Source of the DNA: Prevotella sp. | GTDB lineage: Bacteria; Bacteroidota; Bacteroidia; Bacteroidales; Bacteroidaceae | DNA: 64,000 nt | Assembly: GCA_022781445.1 (NCBI GenBank) | Contig: JALETQ010000003.1 | Coordinates: 25,698 to 89,697, forward strand | Reading direction: 5' to 3' | In this document: positions 17,957 to 27,424 of the stretch, piece after piece | How positions within the stretch are numbered: the stretch's first letter is position 1 | Layout: every line of letters begins with the position of its first letter | The notes under the pieces: model-generated | Database searches by the model: none | Told to the model about the DNA's origin: nothing | What the model saw: the letters and a program-made list of their open reading frames with translations, nothing else | Translations under genes and position numbers: made by a program

Positions 17957-19785
17957 GATGTTTGTGTTTGTCGGGCAGCTTGAATCCGGTCCATCAATCG
18001 CAGCCAGTTGCCGCCCCATATCATTGAAATGTCTTGCTCGGTGTAGTGTTCGAGCAGTAGTCTTCGGGTGAATTGTATCATTTCGGAGGCATCGGCCAGG
18101 CCTCTGATACCCCCGTCGCCGTCGAAGTCGGTACCTAATCCCACGTGTTCGATGCCCATGATGTCGATGGCATGCTGCAGATGTGCAACGGCATCTCTGA
18201 TGTCGGTTTCACCCGTTTGGCGCAAGAAGCCGGCATAGAGTGTGATCTGCATCACACCATCGTTTTTGGCAAGGGTTCTCATTTGTGCATCATCGAGGTT
18301 TCGTGGATGGTCGCATAAGGCTTTACAGCAGCTATGCGAGCAAACGATGGGCTGACGACTGATGTCGATGGCATCGTAAAATGATTTCTCGGCACCGTGG
18401 CTCAGGTCGACTATGATGCCTTGTCGGTTCATCTCTTCGATGACCTCTACACCCAGCCGGCTCACACCTCCGTGGGTGTTTTGACCGCGGGCAGAGTCGC
18501 AAAGGTCGTTGTCACCATTGTGGCACAGGGTGATATAGGTGATGCCTCGTGATGCAAAGTGTGCCACATGACCGGTCTGACCTTCCAAGGCCAGTCCGTT
18601 CTCGATGCCGAGCAGGATGGATTTGCGCCGGAGGCGTTTGTTTTGTTCGATGTCCTGTGGGGTTCGTGCAATCGCGACGCGCTCCTTGTCGGTTGCCACC
18701 AATGCCTCGATGCGGTCGAAAATAAAGTTGGCGTAGTCGAAAGGACGGTCGATGTCAAGTGAAATGCTCTCCCGGAAAGGTCTGTCGGTTTTGGGTTGGG
18801 GCAGATAAGCTACCATCGTCACGGCATCCAGCCGTCCGTCGGTCATCTTGGGGATGTCTACCAGAATGCGATTGTCGCGCTTTGTGAAGTCGATTCCCTG
18901 ATGAAAGAACATCGGTGTGTCGCAATGTGAGTCGAGTGTGATGTGCTTTTGATGGAAACGCTTGGCCCGGCGAAAACAATTTCCTTCATCGACAAGCCAT
19001 GCAAAGAGCTTCCTTCCTTCTTCTCCGAGCCATTCGGGATGCCATTGGACACCCAGAATGGCTTTGTCCTCGCAGCTTTCGATAGCTTCAATGACACCGT
19101 CTGGAGCTGTTGCAGATATCCGAAGGTGTTTGCCTCCGTCGGCAACTGCCTGATGATGCAGGGAGTTGACACAGATAGTACCTGTCTGTCCGTAGACAGA
19201 ATCGAGAATGGTATCGGGTACAATGGTGACCGTGTGTGTCGGTGTTGCCTGCTCACATTCCTGCGAATGTTTGAGAAGTGAAGGCACCGTGTCGGAGAGT
19301 GCGCGCCGATGACTCCATTCTTCGCCGAGGTCCTGAATGATTTTGCCACCCAGAGCGGCTGCCAGCGTCTGTATGCCGCGGCAGATGGCGAGTATGGGAA
19401 TTTGTCGTTGGAAAGCCAGTCGGGTAATCATCAGCTCGGGAAGGTCGCGCCGATGGTTGATGGAATGTAACTGCGGGGAGGGCTGTTCGCCCAGCCACAA
19501 GGGATTGATGTCGCCGCCTCCGCTGAGCAACAGGGCATCGATGGTTTCGAGAGTTTCTTCGATGATGCGATCATCTGCCACAGGCGGGATCATCACCGGA
19601 ATGCCTCCGGCTTCGACCACCTGCAGATAATAATGTTCGCAAAGACATACTTGACCTTCACGGTAGTTGGCTGTAATGCCGATGATGGGTTTTTCATCGG
19701 TTGTGTGAAGTCGTTCGGAGGCCGCTTGAAGGTAAGTCGACAGTTCGAACGGAAAGGGATTGTGTGCCATGCCGATATTTTTCAA
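17953..19785 (-). CDS. Fusion: N-terminal peptidase C26 (gamma-glutamyl hydrolase, PuuD-like) + C-terminal membrane dipeptidase (peptidase M19)
   Basis: N-terminal: ALLLSGGGDINP, ILAICRGIQTLAAALGG, GVQWHPEW. C-terminal: TLDSHCDTP, IVDLSHGAEKSFYDAID, CSHSCCKALCDHPRNLDD, HVGLGTDFDGDGG, GGNWLRLM. Confidence 0.9.
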   Translation of the reverse strand: MKNIGMAHNPFPFELSTYLQAASERLHTTDEKPIIGITANYREGQVCLCEHYYLQVVEAGGIPVMIPPVADDRIIEETLETIDALLLSGGGDINPLWLGEQPSPQLHSINHRRDLPELMITRLAFQRQIPILAICRGIQTLAAALGGKIIQDLGEEWSHRRALSDTVPSLLKHSQECEQATPTHTVTIVPDTILDSVYGQTGTICVNSLHHQAVADGGKHLRISATAPDGVIEAIESCEDKAILGVQWHPEWLGEEGRKLFAWLVDEGNCFRRAKRFHQKHITLDSHCDTPMFFHQGIDFTKRDNRILVDIPKMTDGRLDAVTMVAYLPQPKTDRPFRESISLDIDRPFDYANFIFDRIEALVATDKERVAIARTPQDIEQNKRLRRKSILLGIENGLALEGQTGHVAHFASRGITYITLCHNGDNDLCDSARGQNTHGGVSRLGVEVIEEMNRQGIIVDLSHGAEKSFYDAIDISRQPIVCSHSCCKALCDHPRNLDDAQMRTLAKNDGVMQITLYAGFLRQTGETDIRDAVAHLQHAIDIMGIEHVGLGTDFDGDGGIRGLADASEMIQFTRRLLLEHYTEQDISMIWGGNWLRLMDRIQAARQTQTS

Positions 19786-19794
19786 GAAGAGCTA

Positions 19795-20262
19795 TCAGTC
19801 CTCTTCAAAGACGATGGGGATTTCTCTGCGGATGCTTTCTTCGAGAGAAATGAGCGTTTCGGTGGCCACTACGCCCGGAATGGATTGCATCCTGCCGTTG
19901 AGTAGTTCTTTCAGTTGTTCGTTGTCTCGGGCATACAACTTTACCAACATGGTGTAAGGGCCTGTGGTGAAATGGCATTCCACCACTTCTTTGATGTCGT
20001 TGAGCCTTTCAACAACGTCTTTATACATACTTCCTCTTTCAAGCGTGATGCCCACATAGGTACAGGTCGTGTAACCCAAACTTTTGGGATTGACATCAAA
20101 ACCGCTGCCGATGATGACCCCGTCCTTGATGAGATGTTGCACACGTTGGTGGACTGCGGCTCTCGATACGCCACATTCTGCAGCTACGTCTTTGAACGGC
20201 ATACGGGCATTTTTAGACAAAATGCCGAGTATTTTTTTGTCAAGTTTGTCTGTTCTTTCCAT
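19795..20262 (-). CDS. Lrp/AsnC family transcriptional regulator
   Basis: MERTDKLDKKILGILSKNARMPFKDVAAECGVSRAAVHQRVQHLIKDGVI...; AsnC ligand-binding region follows. Confidence 0.93.
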   Translation of the reverse strand: MERTDKLDKKILGILSKNARMPFKDVAAECGVSRAAVHQRVQHLIKDGVIIGSGFDVNPKSLGYTTCTYVGITLERGSMYKDVVERLNDIKEVVECHFTTGPYTMLVKLYARDNEQLKELLNGRMQSIPGVVATETLISLEESIRREIPIVFEED

Positions 20263-20501
20263 ATAATATGGTTCTTGTTGACTGGTTGGGCGGTCATTTG
20301 TCTTCACAATCGACGTAAAGATGCACATACCGCCATCTTATAATGTCGCAAAAATAGAAAAAAGAAACGGAATATGCAAAACATATTCCGTTAAATTTGT
20401 TCATTTTCAAGCCTTGTCGAACCGTGCTGACATGAGTTGTCAAACAGCTTACCGACAGCTGATGCGACAGGCTTACCGCCCCTTGAACAGGAAGAAGCTG
20501 T

Positions 20502-21707
20502 TCAGTCGAAGTCTTTGGCCAATCCTCCTTCGCTGGTTTCCTTGTAGAGAGAAGGCAGGTCGTGACCGGTTTGACGCATCACATTGACGACTCTGTCGAA
20601 CGAAACACGGTGCTTGCCGTCGGAGAAGGTGGCATAGAGGTTGGCATCCAAGGCACGGCAGGCGGCAAAGGCATTGCGTTCGATGCAGGGAATCTGCACC
20701 AATCCGCACACCGGGTCGCAGGTCATGCCCAAGTGGTGTTCGAGTCCCATCTCGGCAGCGTATTCGATTTGCGCCGGACTGCCTCCGAAAAGCTGGCACG
20801 ATGCTGCCGAAGCCATGGCACAAGCCACGCCCACTTCGCCCTGACAGCCCACGTCGGCACCCGATATAGAGGCATTTTCTTTGACCACATTGCCGAAGAT
20901 GCCGGCGGTGGCGATGGCGCGAATGATCCTGTCGTCGCTGAAATTGTGCGCTCTCGACAGATGATACATCACGGCAGGAAGCACGCCGCACGATCCGCAG
21001 GTGGGTGCCGTGACGATGGTTCCGCCCGAGGCATTCTCCTCGCTCACCGCCAAGGCATAGGCATAAACCAAGCCTCGCGACTGCAACGACTGTTTGTAGC
21101 CGGTTGCCTTGATGTAGTACACCGGGGCTTTGCGTGCCAAATTGAGCGGACCGGGCAGCCTTCCTTCGGTGTTGATGCCACGTTCGACCGCCTCTTGCAT
21201 GGATTTCCACACTTCGCGCAGATAGTCCCATATTTCTTCTCCTTCACATTGCCCCACGTATTCCCAGTAACTTCGTCCGTTGGCTTCGCACCAATGGAGA
21301 ATTTCCGACAGTGTTTTCATGGAGTAAACGTCTTCTGTGTGGGTCACCAGCCGGCTTTCCTTGCCTTCCGAAAGGGCACCGCCACCGATACTGTAAACCG
21401 TCCATTCGTTGACGTTTTTGCCTTCGGAGTCGATCATGGAAAACTTCATGCCGTTGGGATGGAAAGGCAGGAAGACGGTGGGTTGCCATTCGATGGTGAC
21501 CGGAGCTATTTCGGTCAGCACCTCTTCGATGGCCTTGTCGGTCATGTGGCCGCGTCCGGTGGCCGCCAGACTGCCGTAGAGTGTCACATGATATGCCACG
21601 GCAGCCGGATAATGTTGTGCATAGAGTTGGGCGGCTTTCTGCGGTCCCATGGTGTGACTGCTCGAGGGCCCCAATCCGATTCGATATATTTCTCTTAATG
21701 ATTTCAT
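20502..21707 (-). CDS. sdaA: L-serine ammonia-lyase
   Basis: MKSLREIYRIGLGPSSSHTMGPQKAAQ; VTAPTCGSCGVLPAVMYHL; GLEHHLGMTCDPVCGLVQIPCIERNA. Confidence 0.95.
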   Translation of the reverse strand: MKSLREIYRIGLGPSSSHTMGPQKAAQLYAQHYPAAVAYHVTLYGSLAATGRGHMTDKAIEEVLTEIAPVTIEWQPTVFLPFHPNGMKFSMIDSEGKNVNEWTVYSIGGGALSEGKESRLVTHTEDVYSMKTLSEILHWCEANGRSYWEYVGQCEGEEIWDYLREVWKSMQEAVERGINTEGRLPGPLNLARKAPVYYIKATGYKQSLQSRGLVYAYALAVSEENASGGTIVTAPTCGSCGVLPAVMYHLSRAHNFSDDRIIRAIATAGIFGNVVKENASISGADVGCQGEVGVACAMASAASCQLFGGSPAQIEYAAEMGLEHHLGMTCDPVCGLVQIPCIERNAFAACRALDANLYATFSDGKHRVSFDRVVNVMRQTGHDLPSLYKETSEGGLAKDFD

Positions 21708-21832
21708 GAGAGGTTTTTTGTGATGTTTGGTATTTGATAAGGTCAAAAGGTGTTTCTTCGGTTGCGGACGATGTCTCATGGCGGAATGTTCTTCCGCACA
21801 TGATTCATCCGCTTGCCGTTGTCGGTACTGCC

Positions 21833-24022
21833 CTACTTGATGAAAAGCAGTTCGCGATACTTGGGCAGTGTCCACCATTCGTCGCTGACAATGAGTTCGA
21901 GCTTGTCGATTTGTCTTCTGATTTCGTCCATTTTCGGAACTACATGGTCGTGATAGGCAATGGCTTTTTCGCGATTCGATTCTATTTTGTTTGCCACTTT
22001 GCGGGCTTGTGTCAGCTCTTCGACCCCCGTTTCGATGGCTTGTGTGCGCTGTGCGATCTCCTTGATGAGTTTTTTGTTGCGCTCGGTGAGCAGGTGAGCC
22101 TCTTCTTTCTCGAAGACCTCGTACATGTTTTTCACGTTTTCAGCCAAGACACTCTGATATTGGGTGGCAACGGGTACGATGTGATTCATGGACATATCGC
22201 CCATGACACGGGCTTCGATCTGCACTCTTTTGGTGTAAGTCTCCCACTTGACGTCGTTGCGTGCTTCGAGTTCCTTGCGATTCATGACACCCATTCGTTC
22301 GAACATGGTGATGCTATCTTCGTCGAGATAGCGGTCGAATATCAGCGGACAGGATGTTTCCACGTCGAGTCCGCGACGTTTCGCCTCGGCAGTCCATTCC
22401 TCATCGTAGCCGTTCCCGTCGAAATGGATGGGCTGACAAGTGCGGATGTCGGTTCTCACCACGTCAACGATGGCAGAAGTGAGTTCTATGCCTTGTGCCG
22501 TCAGATTGTCGACCCGCTGCTTGAAAGAAGTCAAAGCCTCGGCCACGGAAGTGTTGAGGGCAATCATGGCAGAGGCGCTGTTGGCTTCCGAGCCTACGGC
22601 TCTGAACTCAAAGCGGTTTCCGATGAACGCAAACGGTGATGTGCGGTTACGGTCGGTATTGTCGACCATCAACTCCGGAATGGTCGGGATGTCGATTTTC
22701 ATGCCCTGTTTGCCTGTCATCGTAAAGAGATCGTCCTTGTCGGCCTTTTCGATGTGTTCCAACAGTTCGGACAACTGTTTGCCCAAGAATGACGAGATGA
22801 TGGTGGGCGGAGCCTCGTTGCCGCCCAGCCGTTGGGCATTGGTGGCACTCATGATGCTGGCTTTGAGCAGTCCGTTGTGTCGATACACGCCCATCAGCGT
22901 TTCGACAACGAACACCACGAAGCGCAAATTGTCCTCTGCGGTCTTGCCGGGGGCATGGAGCAACACGCCGGTGTCGGTGGAAAGGCTCCAGTTATTGTGT
23001 TTACCGCTGCCGTTGATGCCTGCGAACGGCTTTTCGTGGAGCAGCACTCGGAAGCCGTGACGGCGTGCAACCTTCTTCATGAGAGACATGATGAGCATGT
23101 TATGGTCCACCGCAAGGTTGGCTTCTTCGAAGATGGGAGCCAGCTCAAATTGATTGGGTGCCACCTCATTGTGCCTTGTCTTGACAGGTATGGACAATTC
23201 GAGAGCGCGTATTTCGAGTTCTTTCATGAACGCCTGTACCCTTTCCGGAATCGTTCCGAAGTAATGGTCGTCCATCTGTTGGTTCTTGGCAGAGTCATGA
23301 CCCATGAGCGTTCTGCCGGTGAGCATCAGGTCTGGACGTGCCGAAAAGAGGTCTTCATCGACCAAGAAGTACTCTTGTTCCCATCCGAGATTGCATCTCA
23401 CGCGTTTCACTTCCGGATAGAAGAAGCGGCTCACCTCGGTGGCTGCATGATTGACGGCTCTCAGTGACTTCAGCAGAGGTGCCTTATAATCGAGTGCTTC
23501 GCCGGTGTAGGCGATGAAAACCGTGGGAATACAGAGGGTATCGTCGATGATGAACACGGGCGATGTGGGATCCCATGCTGTATAGCCGCGGGCTTCGAAG
23601 GTGTTGCGGATGCCACCGTTGGGAAACGAACTGGCATCGGGCTCTTGCTGAACGAGCAGTTTTCCCGAAAATTCTTCCATCGGACAGCCTTGCTTGTCAA
23701 TGCTGAAAAAAGAGTCGTGCTTCTCGGCCGTACCTTCATTGAGGGGCTGAAACCAGTGTGTGTAGTGGGTCACCCCATTGTCAACCGCCCATTGTCGCAT
23801 TCCTTCTGCCACGGCATTGGCGATGTCGCGGTCAAGACGGGTGCCGTTGTCGATGACATCCATGAGCTTTGCAAATACTTCTTGAGAAAGATAACGCTTC
23901 ATCTTTTCCCGGTTAAATACGTACTTCCCGAATAACTCTGCCGGACGTGTGGCCGGTGTTTCCGCCTTGACGGGTTTCTTGGAGAAAGCCTTTTCCACCA
24001 CTTTGAATCTTAAATGGGCCAT
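21833..24022 (-). CDS. glnN: Type III glutamine synthetase
   Basis: 729 aa; LGWEQEYFLVD, VKTRHNEVAPNQFELAPIFEEANLAVDHN, GINGSGKHNNWSLSTD. Confidence 0.95.
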   Translation of the reverse strand: MAHLRFKVVEKAFSKKPVKAETPATRPAELFGKYVFNREKMKRYLSQEVFAKLMDVIDNGTRLDRDIANAVAEGMRQWAVDNGVTHYTHWFQPLNEGTAEKHDSFFSIDKQGCPMEEFSGKLLVQQEPDASSFPNGGIRNTFEARGYTAWDPTSPVFIIDDTLCIPTVFIAYTGEALDYKAPLLKSLRAVNHAATEVSRFFYPEVKRVRCNLGWEQEYFLVDEDLFSARPDLMLTGRTLMGHDSAKNQQMDDHYFGTIPERVQAFMKELEIRALELSIPVKTRHNEVAPNQFELAPIFEEANLAVDHNMLIMSLMKKVARRHGFRVLLHEKPFAGINGSGKHNNWSLSTDTGVLLHAPGKTAEDNLRFVVFVVETLMGVYRHNGLLKASIMSATNAQRLGGNEAPPTIISSFLGKQLSELLEHIEKADKDDLFTMTGKQGMKIDIPTIPELMVDNTDRNRTSPFAFIGNRFEFRAVGSEANSASAMIALNTSVAEALTSFKQRVDNLTAQGIELTSAIVDVVRTDIRTCQPIHFDGNGYDEEWTAEAKRRGLDVETSCPLIFDRYLDEDSITMFERMGVMNRKELEARNDVKWETYTKRVQIEARVMGDMSMNHIVPVATQYQSVLAENVKNMYEVFEKEEAHLLTERNKKLIKEIAQRTQAIETGVEELTQARKVANKIESNREKAIAYHDHVVPKMDEIRRQIDKLELIVSDEWWTLPKYRELLFIK

Positions 24023-24189
24023 AATTTTTTTACTTTTGATAAATCGACAGATTGCCGATGATGAGACTAATATCCTTTATTGATTGAAGATGAAGGGATG
24101 ACGGTTGCACCGGTCGTGATGAAGATGCCTTCCGGTCAGTCATCATCCCTTGACGGGGCAGATGGACTTCCTTTGCAGACAGGTGGCTG

Positions 24190-25068
24190 TCAGGGTATGA
24201 AACAAACGGAATCCGAGCAGAATACCGGCAGTTCCATTTGTCCTTCATACACGAATGTGGCAGGACCGGTGAGCATCACGTGATTGGTTTGTTCGTCCCA
24301 GTTCACGAATAGGGTGCCTCCGTCCATGACGATGCGACATTTCTCGTCGGCGCGTTTGCTTATCTTGGCGGCTACGGCCGTGGCACATGCACTCGAACCG
24401 CAAGCCTGCGTGATGCCCGAACCGCGTTCCCACACTCTGGTGCGGATGCAGTTGGGGGCGATGACTTGTGCGAACACCACGTTGCAACGCTGCGGAAAGG
24501 CCGGATGGCGTTCGATGGCCGAACCGTAGAGGGTCATGTCCTGTGTGCTCAGGTGTCCGCCGAAGATGACATAATGGGGTGTTCCGAGATTGACAAAGGT
24601 ACCGATGAACTCTTTACCTGCCACTTCGATGACGTTGCTTCCCATGAGGTTGAAGAGGCTTTTGTCGCTGAGAATAGGTTCGCCCATATCGACCGTCACG
24701 TTGATGAGCGCACCGGAGGTGTCGGTATTGAGATGAACATTGCATGAACCCGACTTCGTTTGGAGTATCATGTCGGACTTTTCGATCATGCCGTGTTCGT
24801 AAGCATATTTGGCTATACACCGGGCTGCGTTTCCACACATCTCGGCTTCCGAGCCATCGGAGTTGAAAATGCGCATCGAAAAGTCGGCTTCCTCCGACGA
24901 GTCGAGTTTCTTAAACAGAATCAGCCCGTCACCGCCGATGCCCGTATTGCGGTTTGTCCACACGATGGCGGCATCAACCGGGCGTTCGATATGCTGGTTG
25001 GTGGTATCAACAAAGATGTAATCGTTTCCTGCACCATGCATCTTTGTAAATTTGATGATTTGCTTCAT
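24190..25068 (-). CDS. dapF: Diaminopimelate epimerase
   Basis: FTKMHGAGNDYIFVDT, MRIFNSDGSEAEMCGNAARC, ITQACGSSACATAVAA. Confidence 0.95.
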   Translation of the reverse strand: MKQIIKFTKMHGAGNDYIFVDTTNQHIERPVDAAIVWTNRNTGIGGDGLILFKKLDSSEEADFSMRIFNSDGSEAEMCGNAARCIAKYAYEHGMIEKSDMILQTKSGSCNVHLNTDTSGALINVTVDMGEPILSDKSLFNLMGSNVIEVAGKEFIGTFVNLGTPHYVIFGGHLSTQDMTLYGSAIERHPAFPQRCNVVFAQVIAPNCIRTRVWERGSGITQACGSSACATAVAAKISKRADEKCRIVMDGGTLFVNWDEQTNHVMLTGPATFVYEGQMELPVFCSDSVCFIP

Positions 25069-25482
25069 GAAATTAGTTTTATGCTTTATACCTTATTAAA
25101 TAGTTTTGAATTTGAAATGTATTGCGATAGATGACAAGTTTGAGCATTATGCCTTTACTCAATCTTTGTCAAAGATAGCGAGATGTCAATGCATTGTTTC
25201 TGCGTCCTGTGTCCCAAGGTTGTTATCTACATGGTTACCTGTCGTTTGCAAAAGTACGTTTTTTTGTCGAATAAACGATTTGGGAAATTGCTAAAATTTA
25301 TGTTCGTTCTGCAAAATCTGCATTCTCGCGATTGGTATGTGTTCCTCCGGTGATGCAGCTGGTGTTTGGGGATTGCACATCCTTTTCTTCCGTCTGTCTG
25401 CCAAAAACAAGCCTTTCCCACTTGCCGTTTGTACTTTTCTTTGTACTTTTGCCCCGTCATTCATGGAGTAAATCACTGAATC

Positions 25483-27150
25483 ATGGTAGATTGGATAGAG
25501 CAACTCGTCACCCGTCACTCGGCTCTGCAAACCGTTGTTGCGCTCTCGCTCATTTGTGCGATAGGCTTGGCGTGCGGTAAAATCAGAGTTTTGGGAGTGT
25601 CGCTCGGCATCGCTTTCGTGTTCTTCATCGGCATCATTGCCGGTCATTTGGGCTTGTCGGTCGATCCAACGATGCTCGATTATGCCGAGAGCTTCGGGCT
25701 CATCATCTTTGTTTATACCCTCGGTCTTCATGTCGGACCGGGTTTCTTCAGTTCCATGAAACACGAAGGCATGGCTTTCAACGCATGGGGACTGGGACTG
25801 ATCGGCGGCGGTACGGCTCTCGCCATCGCCTTGTCGTGCTTTTCCGGTGTGCGTATGTCCGACATGGTGGGGCTGTTGTGTGGTGCTACCACCAATACGC
25901 CGGCACTCGGTGCCGCACAACAAACCCTCCTGCAGGTGGGGCAGTCGAGTGCCCGGGCAGCTTTGGCGTGTGCCGTGGCATACCCCTTGGGTGTGGTCGG
26001 GGTCATCTTTGCCATCATGGTGCTGCGTAAATGGGTGGTGCGTCCGTCCGACTTGACCGTCCGACTCCACGACGAAGACAATCACACTCATATCGATCAG
26101 TTTGTTGTCGTCAATCCTGCCTTGGACGGGAAGACCGTTGCCGAAGTGGCAAGATCGTCCCATCTCAAGTTCATCATTTCACGCATTTGGCGGCAGGGCG
26201 AGGTCATTCTGCCCTTGTCGTCCACCCGATTGGTAAACGGAGATAATGTGCTGATCATCACCAATGTCAATGATGTTGATGCCATCGAGATCCTTTTCGG
26301 CGAAAAAGTCAAGACCGATTGGAATGCCGACAAGATAGACTGGAATGCCATTGATGCCAAGATAGAATCGAGAATGCTTGTCGTGACACGCGCGGAACTG
26401 AACGGAAAGCATCTCGGAACGCTCAAATTGCGGCAGGCTTACGGCGTCAATGTGAGCCGGGTGCTGCGTGGCGACATCACCTTGCTTGCCACCGAGGACC
26501 TCCGGCTGCAGTATGGCGACCGACTGATGGTTGTCGGAACCTCCAAAGCCATCGACAGTGTCGAGTCGGCGTTGGGCAATTCGGTCAAAATGCTCCACGA
26601 ACCCAACCTCGCCGCCATCTTCATAGGCTTGGTGTTGGGGCTTGCGCTGGGTACGCTTCCGCTGAGCCTGCCGGGTATGAGCATCCCCGTGAAGCTGGGT
26701 ATTGCCGGCGGTCCCATCATCGTAGGCATCTTGGTGGGAGCTTTCGGCTCGCGCTTCCACCTCATCACCTACACCACCAACAGTGCGTCGCTCATGCTTC
26801 GCAAGCTGGGCTTGTCGCTCTATCTGGCATGTCTGGGACTGAGTGCGGGCAAGGACTTTCTCGAAACGGTGGTGCGTCCCGAAGGGTTGATGTGGATAGG
26901 CATCGGTTTCGTGCTCACGGTCGTTCCCGTCATTCTCATCGGCTGGATGGCATTGCGAAAGCACCGCTATGATTTCGGCACTGTTTGCGGCATCCTTTGC
27001 GGTGCGATGGCAAATCCGATGGCACTCAGTTATGTAGGTGATACCATCGAAGGCGACACGGCTCCGGTGAGCTATGCGTCGGTATATCCGCTCAGCATGT
27101 TTGTCCGGGTGATTGTCGCACAGGTACTTGTGATGTTCTTTGCCGCCTGA
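25483..27150 (+). CDS. YidE/AspT-type putative transporter with TrkA-C (RCK_C) domains
   Basis: 555 aa; GLFVYTLGLHVGPGFFSS-like duplicated TM halves (IIFVYTLGLHVGPGFFSS, LSLYLACLGLSAG) flanking two RCK_C-like segments. Confidence 0.88.
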   Translation: MVDWIEQLVTRHSALQTVVALSLICAIGLACGKIRVLGVSLGIAFVFFIGIIAGHLGLSVDPTMLDYAESFGLIIFVYTLGLHVGPGFFSSMKHEGMAFNAWGLGLIGGGTALAIALSCFSGVRMSDMVGLLCGATTNTPALGAAQQTLLQVGQSSARAALACAVAYPLGVVGVIFAIMVLRKWVVRPSDLTVRLHDEDNHTHIDQFVVVNPALDGKTVAEVARSSHLKFIISRIWRQGEVILPLSSTRLVNGDNVLIITNVNDVDAIEILFGEKVKTDWNADKIDWNAIDAKIESRMLVVTRAELNGKHLGTLKLRQAYGVNVSRVLRGDITLLATEDLRLQYGDRLMVVGTSKAIDSVESALGNSVKMLHEPNLAAIFIGLVLGLALGTLPLSLPGMSIPVKLGIAGGPIIVGILVGAFGSRFHLITYTTNSASLMLRKLGLSLYLACLGLSAGKDFLETVVRPEGLMWIGIGFVLTVVPVILIGWMALRKHRYDFGTVCGILCGAMANPMALSYVGDTIEGDTAPVSYASVYPLSMFVRVIVAQVLVMFFAA

Positions 27151-27309
27151 CACTGCCTTGTTTGTCGGTGTTTTGCTCCCTCAACGCCGAATTTCATTTC
27201 TTTTTCTGAACATATAGCTTGCCATTCCTGGGTCATCGTTATCAAGAGTCATTAAACGTATGAAACCTATTCGGGCTGAAGATCGAGGGTCAAGAATGAC
27301 GAAAACCGA

Positions 27310-27347
27310 TCCCACACTCTTCTGCAAAGAGGGTGGGAGCAGTTTTT
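27310..27347 (+). terminator. Probable terminator downstream of the YidE-type transporter
   Basis: tcccacactcttctgcaaagagggtgggagcagttttt; interrupted stem then T-run. Confidence 0.4.
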
Positions 27348-27424
27348 CACGTTCTTGGACGGCTGGCATCGGAGCGTGTGTTTGTCCTTTCACGTGTACC
27401 GATGCCGCCGTATCGATGTAGGAA

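Noticed and set aside
25291-27153. Minus-strand ORFs 25291..26163 and 26179..27153
   Set aside because: Antisense to the YidE-type transporter; low-quality His/Gln/Asp-rich composition.
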